A DNA stretch of 64,000 bases from Shewanella halotolerans (lineage in GTDB: Bacteria; Pseudomonadota; Gammaproteobacteria; Enterobacterales; Shewanellaceae): assembly GCF_019457535.1 (NCBI RefSeq), contig NZ_CP080417.1, positions 3,782,001 through 3,846,000 of the forward strand. Direction: 5' to 3'. Below are positions 15,535 through 22,886 of the stretch, in pieces. The stretch's first letter is position 1, and every line of letters starts with the position of its first letter. A program made the position numbers and the translations under genes. Under the pieces are notes generated by a model. The model saw nothing but the letters and a program-made list of their open reading frames with translations, made no database searches and was not told the origin of the DNA.

Positions 15535-16509
15535 CTAGTGCACGTTCTGGCTGATCAGCAGACCTATCTCCTGCTTCAACCAATCCAGATGGGCGGCGCT
15601 GCGACCGCTACGGCTCAGCATGTAGAGCCTAGGGTATGACTGATCTTGGTAGAGGCGCGCGGTATCCATGCCCGACAGGCAGCACACATGCAGGCCGGGT
15701 AGTAGCTCGCTATGCTCATACACCCTGCTATAAGGCAGCAGGCTCACCGTCTTGTCGTCGGACAGATAGCGATACAGCTGATTAAACTCCAGCCCCTCCC
15801 GTCCCAGATCCACAGGGGCCAGATGACAACTAAGGCGCTGCTGAGTGCAGTAACGCTGGAAAGGATCCGGCGCCTGCCTGTCCAGCTGCCCGAAGGCACT
15901 CAGATAGGGATAGTTGGCGATATTGGCCAGGCTGATCTCCTGCTGCAACAGGGGATGCTTGAGGGAGCAGAGCAGATACAGGTGGGTCAACTGCTTGAGG
16001 GGCGTGATGGTGAGTCTGTCGTCCTGCAGCGCCTTGTCCGAGGATTCGCTGACGATCGCCAGATCGATCAGTCCCTGAGCCAGATCTTCCAGCAGATCCA
16101 CAGAGCCGGTGCGCAGCTCATAGCTGATGGGCAGTTGCGCCTCGCTGATGGCGCCGCTCAGGCGTTGGGGCAGTTCGGCGATCAAGAGATCGCTCACATA
16201 GAGCACCATCATCTGGCTCGCGGCCAGATCGTGGCGGCTCTCCAGCTGATACAGCTGTTCACCACACTGCACCAGGGCCTTGACCAGGGGATAGAGTTGA
16301 CGGGTAAATTCGTTGGGTTCTAGGCCATGCTTCTTACGGATGAACAGGGGATCGTTAAAAATCATCCGCGCGTGTTGTAGACAGCGGCTCACCTTGGGCG
16401 CGGGTATATTCATCTCCATCGCCACCGACGAAGCGGAATGCTTTTCATACAAATTAACTAATATATTGGCGCTCAGCATATCTAAACTATCTAGAGTCAT
16501 ATTTTTCAT
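15535..16509 (-). CDS. LysR-family transcriptional regulator, divergent from the nrf region, 324 aa
   Basis: The winged helix-turn-helix at residues 8-68 (SASSVAMEMNIPAPKVSRCLQHARMIF) is followed by a LysR substrate-binding domain that includes a typical type-2 periplasmic-like fold (DLLIAELPQRL, GSVDLLEDLAQGLIDLAIVSE). It shares the FIR..GLEPN...LYPLVK block with the LysR gene just upstream at 14381. It is convergent with that gene and divergent from the 16891 gene and nrfBCD; by the usual LysR rule it could control that group. The start has a GAGAGG site and the effector is unknown. Confidence 0.85.
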   Translation of the reverse strand: MKNMTLDSLDMLSANILVNLYEKHSASSVAMEMNIPAPKVSRCLQHARMIFNDPLFIRKKHGLEPNEFTRQLYPLVKALVQCGEQLYQLESRHDLAASQMMVLYVSDLLIAELPQRLSGAISEAQLPISYELRTGSVDLLEDLAQGLIDLAIVSESSDKALQDDRLTITPLKQLTHLYLLCSLKHPLLQQEISLANIANYPYLSAFGQLDRQAPDPFQRYCTQQRLSCHLAPVDLGREGLEFNQLYRYLSDDKTVSLLPYSRVYEHSELLPGLHVCCLSGMDTARLYQDQSYPRLYMLSRSGRSAAHLDWLKQEIGLLISQNVH

Positions 16510-16890
16510 TTCAAAATACCTCTCCCGACATCGAATATACCCATTCAGAGTATAGTAAATATATTTAAGCTGACAATATCTTTATTCGATATTAATAAAA
16601 CAAATAAAATAGATCTTGATCATATTTCTAAATTTCAAGTATTTACAAAAACATTGCAATAGCTTAATCTTCATGCAAAATATCTTATAAACCCCGCCAA
16701 CACTCAGATATTCAACAATTAAAAAACACATATCTATTTATTGATTATCTAAAAAATGAAATAGCTAAATATAAGTATCTGACCAAGGACTAAATTTTAA
16801 TAATCCGATTTCAATAATTATTGTAAATAAATCCCATAGCGTAATAATTAAATCGAGAGTTAAAAATGAAAATAACCTTGGAGGTTTACT
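16510..16890. other. AT-rich divergent promoter region
   Basis: About 380 bp, strongly AT-rich, between a LysR gene (minus) and the 16891 gene (plus). It must hold both promoters. I see no clear FNR (TTGAT-N4-ATCAA) or CRP site in it. Confidence 0.5.
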
Positions 16891-17400
16891 ATGAACACCA
16901 CCGCGACCGTTATTTTAAGCTATGCATTTATGTATTTTGTTTTGTTCATCATTTGTCCTCTCGTCATCGTGACCTTCGTCATGACGTGCATCAAGTTCTT
17001 TAGATCAAGCGAGAATCAGCTGGTCGATGCCGCCGTAAGCATCAAGCCTCACTTGCTCGACAAGGATTCAATGCACTTTTTGAAAGGCTTAAAGGCCATC
17101 GCCGCCAACCGCTACGATGTCCTTTACGGAGCGTCGCTGGTGAATGTAGTCGACTTAGATGACTCCCTCAGGAATCACGAAGAGGTGCAGGACTTCATGG
17201 AGCACTGTCACCTGGATTACGTGGTCGTCGACAACGAATCTTCTGCGGTCAAACTCGTGGTGAGCGACCCTGCGGCCAGCTCTCCAGAGCAGATGAAGTT
17301 TGTCGAAAAATGTTTAGATTACATAGGGGTGCAGCTGATTAAGCTGGACAAAGACAAGCATTGCGACGAAGCCTTGCTGCGCACCGCACTCGCCGCCTGA
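16891..17400 (+). CDS. Membrane-anchored protein with a DUF2726-like domain, 169 aa
   Basis: One N-terminal hydrophobic helix (residues 8-33) is followed by a cytosolic domain of about 110 residues. The pattern ALKAIAANRYDVLYGASLVNVVDLDDS ... CHLDYVVVDNES ... FVEKCLDYIGVQLIKL follows DUF2726, a PD-(D/E)XK nuclease-like fold. The expected acidic/lysine catalytic residues after the first Asp are not evident (LDYVVVD...KLVVSD), so nuclease activity is doubtful. A strong GGAGG site precedes the ATG. It is followed 98 bp later by nrfB and may be co-regulated with the nrf genes, although a hairpin lies between them. Confidence 0.72.
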   Translation: MNTTATVILSYAFMYFVLFIICPLVIVTFVMTCIKFFRSSENQLVDAAVSIKPHLLDKDSMHFLKGLKAIAANRYDVLYGASLVNVVDLDDSLRNHEEVQDFMEHCHLDYVVVDNESSAVKLVVSDPAASSPEQMKFVEKCLDYIGVQLIKLDKDKHCDEALLRTALAA

Positions 17401-17427
17401 TGAGTGTCTCTCACCGCAACGCCCAAT

Positions 17428-17454
17428 GAGCGTCAAACCGACCACTTGACGCTC
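17428..17454 (+). terminator. Hairpin between the DUF2726-like gene and nrfB, possible weak terminator
   Basis: gagcgtcaa at 17428-17436 pairs perfectly with ttgacgctc at 17446-17454. Only a mixed ctcttcccc tract follows, so termination may be partial. Confidence 0.5.
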
Positions 17455-17498
17455 CTCTTCCCCACAACGTCATGCTCACTGAGGTGTAAGGATGCATT

Positions 17499-17963
17499 AT
17501 GTGTCAAATTACCCCTTGTACTACTCTGCTGCTGGCCAGCGTCCTAACACTTGGCCTGGTGGGCCTAACGCCCAAAGCCTTAGCCGCCGACGAGCAAGCC
17601 AGTCGCAGCTGTATCAAGTGTCATAAACGCAATGGCCAACTCGAGGGCATACACGCCAGCCCTGGCCTCGCCATTCTCTGTCAGGACTGTCACGGCCCCA
17701 AAGGCAGCCATCCCAAGAAGGGATCGACCATCATGACCTTTGGGCCCGATAGCCCCTTCTCGGCTCAGCAACGCGGCGCCGTCTGCCTGACCTGTCACGA
17801 CCATCAGGCCCTGGGTGAAGTGGAATGGACCCACAATGTGCACGCCAATCGCCTTGGCTGCGATCAGTGCCATAAGCTCCATCCCGAGACGGACCCTATG
17901 TTGTCGCTCGATACGCAACAGCATAGCCAGCTGTGTGTCGGCTGCCACAAAGTCGAACAATAG
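17499..17963 (+). CDS. nrfB: NrfB-type pentaheme cytochrome c, 154 aa
   Basis: A signal peptide (residues 1-30, ending ALA/A) and five CXXCH haem sites at residues 38-42, 61-65, 96-100, 121-125 and 146-150. Number and spacing match NrfB, the periplasmic pentaheme electron carrier of the NrfBCD nitrite-reduction branch. NrfB takes electrons from the NrfCD quinol dehydrogenase and hands them to the NrfA nitrite reductase. The next gene starts 10 bases after the stop and is NrfC, then NrfD, so this is an nrfBCD operon. nrfA is not in the window. A related carrier role for another periplasmic reductase cannot be excluded. Confidence 0.85.
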   Translation: MCQITPCTTLLLASVLTLGLVGLTPKALAADEQASRSCIKCHKRNGQLEGIHASPGLAILCQDCHGPKGSHPKKGSTIMTFGPDSPFSAQQRGAVCLTCHDHQALGEVEWTHNVHANRLGCDQCHKLHPETDPMLSLDTQQHSQLCVGCHKVEQ

Positions 17964-17973
17964 GAGGCCTGTG

Positions 17974-18666
17974 ATGCAAGTTTCTAAACGCCAATTTCTC
18001 AAGGGGGTTGGGGCCCTACTGGCCGGTGTCTCTGTGTATGGTGCCACCCGCACACCCCAGGCCGATTCCCTGCTCCAGCCCGAGCAGGAAAGCGAGATCA
18101 AATACGCCATGGTGCATGATGAGAATGCCTGTATCGGCTGTAACGCCTGCGTCCAGGCTTGCCGTGAGGTCAATCATATTCCCGAGGGCGTCACCCGGGT
18201 GAAGATAGAACGTAAGGGGCCCTTCGGCGAGTACCCAGATCAGAGCTACCGCTTCAGCCGTGTCTCCTGTCAGCACTGCGAAGCCGCGCCCTGTGTAAGG
18301 GTCTGCCCCACAGGCGCCGCCTATATCGACAAAGAGACGGGCATAGTCGCGGTCAATAGCGATCGCTGCGTGGGCTGCCAGTATTGCATCGCCGCCTGCC
18401 CCTATCAGGTCAGGTATATCCACCCCGAGACCCGCACCGCCGACAAGTGCGATTTCTGTCAGAAGAGTCGCCTGGCCCAGGGGCTTCAGCCTGCCTGTGT
18501 CGAGGCCTGCCCCACCAAGGCACTGACCTTCGGCAACCTCAAGGATCCCGAGTCGGATCTGGTCAAGCTGCTTAAGCGCAAGCCCAGCTACCGCGCCAAG
18601 GTGGACCTGGGCACCCGGCCTAAGCTGTTCCATATTCAAACCATAGATGGGGAGATAATGCTATGA
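17974..18666 (+). CDS. nrfC: NrfC-type ferredoxin subunit with four 4Fe-4S clusters, 230 aa
   Basis: The start is the ATG at 17974, six bases after AGGAGG. The N-terminus SKRQFLKGVGALLAG is a TAT-type signal with KR in place of RR. Four ferredoxin Cys clusters follow (CIGCNACVQAC, CQHCEAAPCVRVC, CVGCQYCIAAC, CDFC...CVEAC). The C-terminal block KALTFGNLKDPESD is almost identical to E. coli NrfC. The protein sits on the periplasmic face and passes electrons from NrfD to NrfB. It overlaps the start of nrfD by four bases (ATGA), so the two are translationally coupled. Confidence 0.92.
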   Translation: MQVSKRQFLKGVGALLAGVSVYGATRTPQADSLLQPEQESEIKYAMVHDENACIGCNACVQACREVNHIPEGVTRVKIERKGPFGEYPDQSYRFSRVSCQHCEAAPCVRVCPTGAAYIDKETGIVAVNSDRCVGCQYCIAACPYQVRYIHPETRTADKCDFCQKSRLAQGLQPACVEACPTKALTFGNLKDPESDLVKLLKRKPSYRAKVDLGTRPKLFHIQTIDGEIML

Positions 18667-19604
18667 GTGCTTTTCATTTCGAAGGCCTGGTATGGCATTG
18701 GCCTATCGCCATATACCTCTTCCTCGCCGGTCTGTCAGCCGGGGCGGTATTTTTCGCCATCATGCTGAAACACTTCAAGCTATCCCATGAGGCCTGGCAT
18801 TCGCCCTTCGTGCAGGCGGCGGCCATCATAGCGCCGGTCGCCGTGTTTGGTGGCCTGGGGATCCTGGTATTCGACCTCACCCGGCCACTGGATTTCTGGA
18901 AGATCCTGGTGTTCTACAACACCAGCTCTGTGATGTCCATGGGGGTGCTGGTGCTGATGGCCTATCAGCTGGTGCTGTTTGCCTGGATAGCCTGCGTCTT
19001 CCAGCGCCGCATCACTCAGCTGCTGGGCAATCGTCTGCCTGTCGCCAACCGGCTGCTAAGCTGGCTGGTGAAACAGGAAGCGGCGATCACCGGCATCTTG
19101 GTGATCCTCGCCATCTCGCTTGGGGCCTATACCGGCTTCCTGCTATCGGCGCTGATCGGCTTCCCATTGCTGAATAACCCGGTATTGCCGCTGCTGTTCT
19201 TGATCTCCGGGCTCTCCTCCGGCGCCGCCGCGACCCTTCTGGGTGGTGTGCTGCTCAGGGGTAACCCCAATGGGGTCGAGGTGCGTTTCATCCACGGCAT
19301 AGAGATCCCGTTGATTTTAGTGGAGATAGGCCTGCTGTTTACCTTCTTCGCCGGATTGATCCTCTCTGGCGGTCAGAGCCAGGTTGCGGCACTCAACGCC
19401 TTGGGCTTCGGCTTCTGGGGTTGGATCTTCTGGGCCGGTGTGATTGGCATAGGCCTCACCCTGCCATTGGCCTTTAACCTATGGATGAAGGTGTCGGCAG
19501 ATCGTAAGTTCGCCTATGTGGCGGTTACCGCCAGCTTCAGCCTGATAGGGGTGTTCTTGCTGCGCAACTTTATCCTCTATACCGGCCAGATGACGGGGAT
19601 CTAA
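18663..19604 (+). CDS. nrfD: NrfD-type quinol-oxidising membrane subunit, 313 aa
   Basis: A polytopic protein of about 8-9 helices. The N-terminus (FHFEGLVWHWPIAIYLFLAG) and the loop TRPLDFWKILVFYNTSSVMSMG are characteristic of NrfD, the integral membrane quinol dehydrogenase partner of NrfC. Length is close to E. coli NrfD (318). Its start codon overlaps the nrfC stop. It ends the nrfBCD operon and faces the bax gene tail to tail. With menaquinol as likely donor in this organism, NrfD-NrfC-NrfB would deliver electrons to a periplasmic reductase encoded elsewhere. Confidence 0.92.
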   Translation: MSAFHFEGLVWHWPIAIYLFLAGLSAGAVFFAIMLKHFKLSHEAWHSPFVQAAAIIAPVAVFGGLGILVFDLTRPLDFWKILVFYNTSSVMSMGVLVLMAYQLVLFAWIACVFQRRITQLLGNRLPVANRLLSWLVKQEAAITGILVILAISLGAYTGFLLSALIGFPLLNNPVLPLLFLISGLSSGAAATLLGGVLLRGNPNGVEVRFIHGIEIPLILVEIGLLFTFFAGLILSGGQSQVAALNALGFGFWGWIFWAGVIGIGLTLPLAFNLWMKVSADRKFAYVAVTASFSLIGVFLLRNFILYTGQMTGI

Positions 19605-19618
19605 TCCCCACTGGCCAT

Positions 19619-20722
19619 TCACTCGCGGGCGTCATCTGCGCTGATCAGGTGCAGCGGCGCCCCGTCACTCAAGTAAGCCTCATCCACCTGATCCAGACCG
19701 TTGTAGCGGATCATATGGCGTATGCCATCGATATAGGCCTGACCTCGCTCGGAATATCGCTCCAGGGTGCCTGCCAGCACCAGGCCTGTGATAGGTTTGT
19801 TGTCGGCCCGCAGCTGCGCCCTTAGGCTTCTCAACGACTGATAGGCGGCGTTGGTGTTGAGGTTAAGCAGATAACCCTCCACCGAGGCCAGCGGCGTATC
19901 GAACCGCGCCAGCCCATAGTTGCCCAGCTCCTTGCGCTGCGCCTTGGGGGTCATCCCCTTACCGCTAAAATCCCACTGACCGAAGAAGGCGTTGCCCTCC
20001 ACGGTAAAGCGTGACGTCGCCCAGCCACTCTCCTCCGCCGCCTGGGCCAGCACCAGAGAGGGCGGCATGATATCGACCCGCGCCAGTAGCTGTCCACGCT
20101 GATCCTCAGTCAGTCTGCTACTCTCACCGATCTGGCTGCCGCTCTCACCGGTCTGGCTGCCGCTCTCATCGGTTAACAGTCGATACTTGCGGGCCAGGGC
20201 CAGCAGCTCTGGGGCATCTAACTCCGCCTGGGCGATAGTCTGCCGCTCCAGCAATATCTGCTCATTGGCCACCAGGATCAGCGGCGCCATCAGACGGAAG
20301 AACACCATCTTCTTCAGCTGCACCGGGATCTGCGACGAGGTCTTCTGCCAGCGCTCACTCACCGCCTCGAAGGTGAGCCTGGGCACCTCACGATTGCCCG
20401 CCTGCCAACCCGCTTGGTTATACCCCAGACTATCGAACAGGGCGATCAGCTCATCGAGGGAGTTAAGCACCACATCCTTGGGCGCCTTGGTCGGCCTCGC
20501 CTTGGAGACAGTCTTGAAGCTGGTTTGGGTCTGCTGACTGTCAGCCGGGGTCGCCAGCTCGCCGGCGTTTTCCACCGGTGGCTCCATTCCGGCGGCGGCC
20601 AAGGCAGGAGACAGGGCGCCCGACTCATCACTGGGGCGATACCAGAGCGCCCACAGCATCAGCAGCGAGGCAAGCAGGAGTAGCAGAGGCAAGGCAATCT
20701 TGAGGCGGCTATCACTGGGCAT
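19619..20722 (-). CDS. bax: Bax-type glucosaminidase-domain protein, 367 aa
   Basis: An N-terminal membrane anchor (residues 8-27) is followed by a Pro/Thr-rich stretch and then a catalytic domain of about 150 residues. The block SLVLAQAAEESGWATSRFTVEGNAFFGQW is the lysozyme-like/glucosaminidase signature with the presumed catalytic Glu in AAEESGW. This is the Bax family of peptidoglycan-active envelope proteins. A short 7-residue repeat (ESGSQTG, ESGSQIG, ESSRLT), encoded by a 21-bp tandem repeat near 20120-20175, sits just before the catalytic domain. The start has an AAGGAG site. The physiological substrate is inferred from the family. Confidence 0.88.
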   Translation of the reverse strand: MPSDSRLKIALPLLLLLASLLMLWALWYRPSDESGALSPALAAAGMEPPVENAGELATPADSQQTQTSFKTVSKARPTKAPKDVVLNSLDELIALFDSLGYNQAGWQAGNREVPRLTFEAVSERWQKTSSQIPVQLKKMVFFRLMAPLILVANEQILLERQTIAQAELDAPELLALARKYRLLTDESGSQTGESGSQIGESSRLTEDQRGQLLARVDIMPPSLVLAQAAEESGWATSRFTVEGNAFFGQWDFSGKGMTPKAQRKELGNYGLARFDTPLASVEGYLLNLNTNAAYQSLRSLRAQLRADNKPITGLVLAGTLERYSERGQAYIDGIRHMIRYNGLDQVDEAYLSDGAPLHLISADDARE

Positions 20723-21277
20723 AGAGGCTCCTTTTGCAGATAAGATGAGAGACGTTAATCATCAATGCTAATGCCTACTCTAATCCATCTTTCGATGCGC
20801 GTCTTTAATCAAGCTGTCGAGCAAGGCGCCGATCCTTCACCTATACCCATACTCAAAACTACACTCACACCCACATTCCTAAACCTCAGTATCGACACAG
20901 AATTTATTCATACTAATCATTAAAAGATCATCTGCTTAATTAAATAAATCTTTTATTAACTAGAGCCAAAAAAACTAAATCCTGTACAATTAAGTGCTGC
21001 CATCAAATATTTAAAGTTAAAAACCCAAAAGCCAAATCTTTAAAGCCAGCTACAAAAATATGCAAAAACTGATATCACAAATTATTTCTAATTTAGAATA
21101 ACCCGGAAGATAACACCTATCGGTAAACAACTAGATAATAAAAAGTTAATAAGTTTCACATTAAAGACTGCAATCGAAAAATGAATGTGACAAAGACCGC
21201 AATATTGAGGTTAATGTTATTTTCATATTGAATAAAAATTATCGGTTTCATACATTGAATATTCGTCTCGAATTTAA
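20723..21277. other. Gene-free AT-rich stretch
   Basis: About 550 bp with no open frame of note, very AT-rich from 20930 on. It holds the promoter region upstream of the 21278-26453 group. I see no CRP, FNR or Fur site that fits a consensus well. Confidence 0.5.
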
Positions 21278-21766
21278 ATGTATCACCTTGTATCAAGTTG
21301 GTGGTATATCAATTCTCACTTAGCTGGTTATATGTTGAAACAAGGATCTGTCACACTATCGAGCTTAAGCCTGTTACTTGGGCTACTGGTACTCACTCAG
21401 CTGAGCGGCGGCCTAATGGCAAAGCAACAAGCCAGCAGTACCTGCCAAAGCCTGAGCTGCAGCGCCATCCAGGGAGATCGCCTGGCCACCAAGGAGGTCG
21501 CCCCTGCAAGACAAGACGCAGGTTTATCTTCCTGTTGGCACCACACATATCAGCAGCTATTTCCCAGCATGCCACCGCTAAGTGGCGAGACCCACGAAAG
21601 TCAGGGCAACGGCATGACACTGACTGTTGTGATCTTCTGCCTGTTATTTCTCTCTGCCGGACTGCCTGGTTACGGGCAAACGAAATACCGTACCCCAAAA
21701 TCTATTATCGAGTGCAGCTCTTTATTAATGAGCTGGATTAAACCTATTAAGGGCACTCCATCTTAG
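21278..21766 (+). CDS. Small putative membrane/secreted protein, unknown function, up to 162 aa
   Basis: One hydrophobic segment lies near residues 26-45 (LSLLLGLLVLTQLSGGLMA, resembling a signal peptide or anchor) and a second near 113-131 (LTVVIFCLLFLSAGLPG). In between are three Cys (TCQSLSC, SCWHH). The start is uncertain: ATG at 21278 or at 21332 (MLKQGSVT), and neither has a clear ribosome binding site. An overlapping frame of similar length (21298-21741) has no hydrophobic pattern, so this frame is preferred. It lies directly upstream of the outer-membrane protein and zincin genes. No family recognised. Confidence 0.45.
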   Translation: MYHLVSSWWYINSHLAGYMLKQGSVTLSSLSLLLGLLVLTQLSGGLMAKQQASSTCQSLSCSAIQGDRLATKEVAPARQDAGLSSCWHHTYQQLFPSMPPLSGETHESQGNGMTLTVVIFCLLFLSAGLPGYGQTKYRTPKSIIECSSLLMSWIKPIKGTPS

Positions 21767-21901
21767 CCAACCAAAATACCATTTTGACTCGCGTAGATAG
21801 ATAGCGCTGAGCCACTATTTATAACGCGATCAATTTTGACGGACAAACCTAGCCGCCAACCAAGCTATTTCTTTTAATTTATTTTAGATGAGGTTTATTT
21901 C

Positions 21902-22849
21902 ATGCCTTATGCACACTCACGCCTGTCGAGTGCGAACCCTTGCGCGCCTATTTTCTTGCCCAAAACAGCCATAGGGAAAATAGCCATGTGGAAAAAGACA
22001 ATTTGGAAAAAAACCATGCGAGAAAAAACGGCGCAGCAAATAACAACATCTCTGTGCTTCATATTGGCTCTGCTGCTTTCGAATCAGGCATTGGCCGATA
22101 ATGAAAACGTCGCCGCCGCCATAGACACTAACACCTCTCATTGCTCAGGCTATGTCAGTGCCAGCGCCGCCAGCAACACCTTCGAGCAATCGGCCCCCAG
22201 CTCCTACCAGGCCCTCAGTGCCAGCGGCAGGATCGCCTACCGCGACACCTGGGGCAGCATACGTCTCTCCAGCGGTGGCGAGGTGGAGACGCGGCATAAC
22301 CAGAGCTATTTCTACGACACCTTCTTAGAGTATCGCACCCCGTCCAAGGCTCTGGGCAATGACTGGAGCTATGTGGGCAGTGCCGGGGTCTATCTGCCTA
22401 CCGGCCATACCAGCAAAGAAAACAAGTTAAGGGCCGCCCCTAGGTTGGCGGGCTATCTCTTCTACCGCCCGAACCAAGACTGGAACTTCTATCTCTCACC
22501 CCGGCTTAAATATAACGCCTATGAACATGAGATAGGCCGTCACGGCGAGCACTTCATCGAGCACAGCATCAGCCTGCTGGCCGATGCCACCTGGCAGTTC
22601 ATCAACAACTGGTATCTGGATGTCAACGCCTCCTACACCATGAACAAGCCCTTTAACACCAGTCGTTACGACAACCGTTTCACCATCAGCGAAGAGATCG
22701 GCTGGTCCTTTGCCCCCACTTGGGTGGCGGCCATAGGCCACAACAACAGCGGCTATTTCTTCGACCCGGATCGCGGCCCGTCCCACAGCTTTACGCTCTA
22801 CGACGAACGCAACTCCGTGTTTTATCTATCGATCACTAAATATTTATAA
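21902..22849 (+). CDS. Outer-membrane beta-barrel protein, 315 aa
   Basis: A long basic N-terminus with repeated MWKKTIWKKTMREK leads into a signal peptide ending in SNQALA/D near residue 65; the true start could be one of the internal Met codons (29 or 39). The mature part of about 250 residues consists of amphipathic strands with alternating Tyr/Trp/Phe (YVGSAGVYLP, WNFYLSPRLKYNAYE, WYLDVNASYTMN) and ends in a strand near the C-terminus, as in outer-membrane barrels. No specific family is recognised. It is followed 37 bp later by the lipoprotein metalloprotease gene, so the two probably form an operon. Confidence 0.75.
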   Translation: MPYAHSRLSSANPCAPIFLPKTAIGKIAMWKKTIWKKTMREKTAQQITTSLCFILALLLSNQALADNENVAAAIDTNTSHCSGYVSASAASNTFEQSAPSSYQALSASGRIAYRDTWGSIRLSSGGEVETRHNQSYFYDTFLEYRTPSKALGNDWSYVGSAGVYLPTGHTSKENKLRAAPRLAGYLFYRPNQDWNFYLSPRLKYNAYEHEIGRHGEHFIEHSISLLADATWQFINNWYLDVNASYTMNKPFNTSRYDNRFTISEEIGWSFAPTWVAAIGHNNSGYFFDPDRGPSHSFTLYDERNSVFYLSITKYL

Positions 22850-22886
22850 AAAGCACTTATAAATTAAACAACTAGGAGAGGTTTCA

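Noticed and set aside
17411..17498. FNR or CRP site in front of nrfB
   Set aside because: Looked for TTGAT-N4-ATCAA and TGTGA-N6-TCACA; neither is there. Only a hairpin was found.
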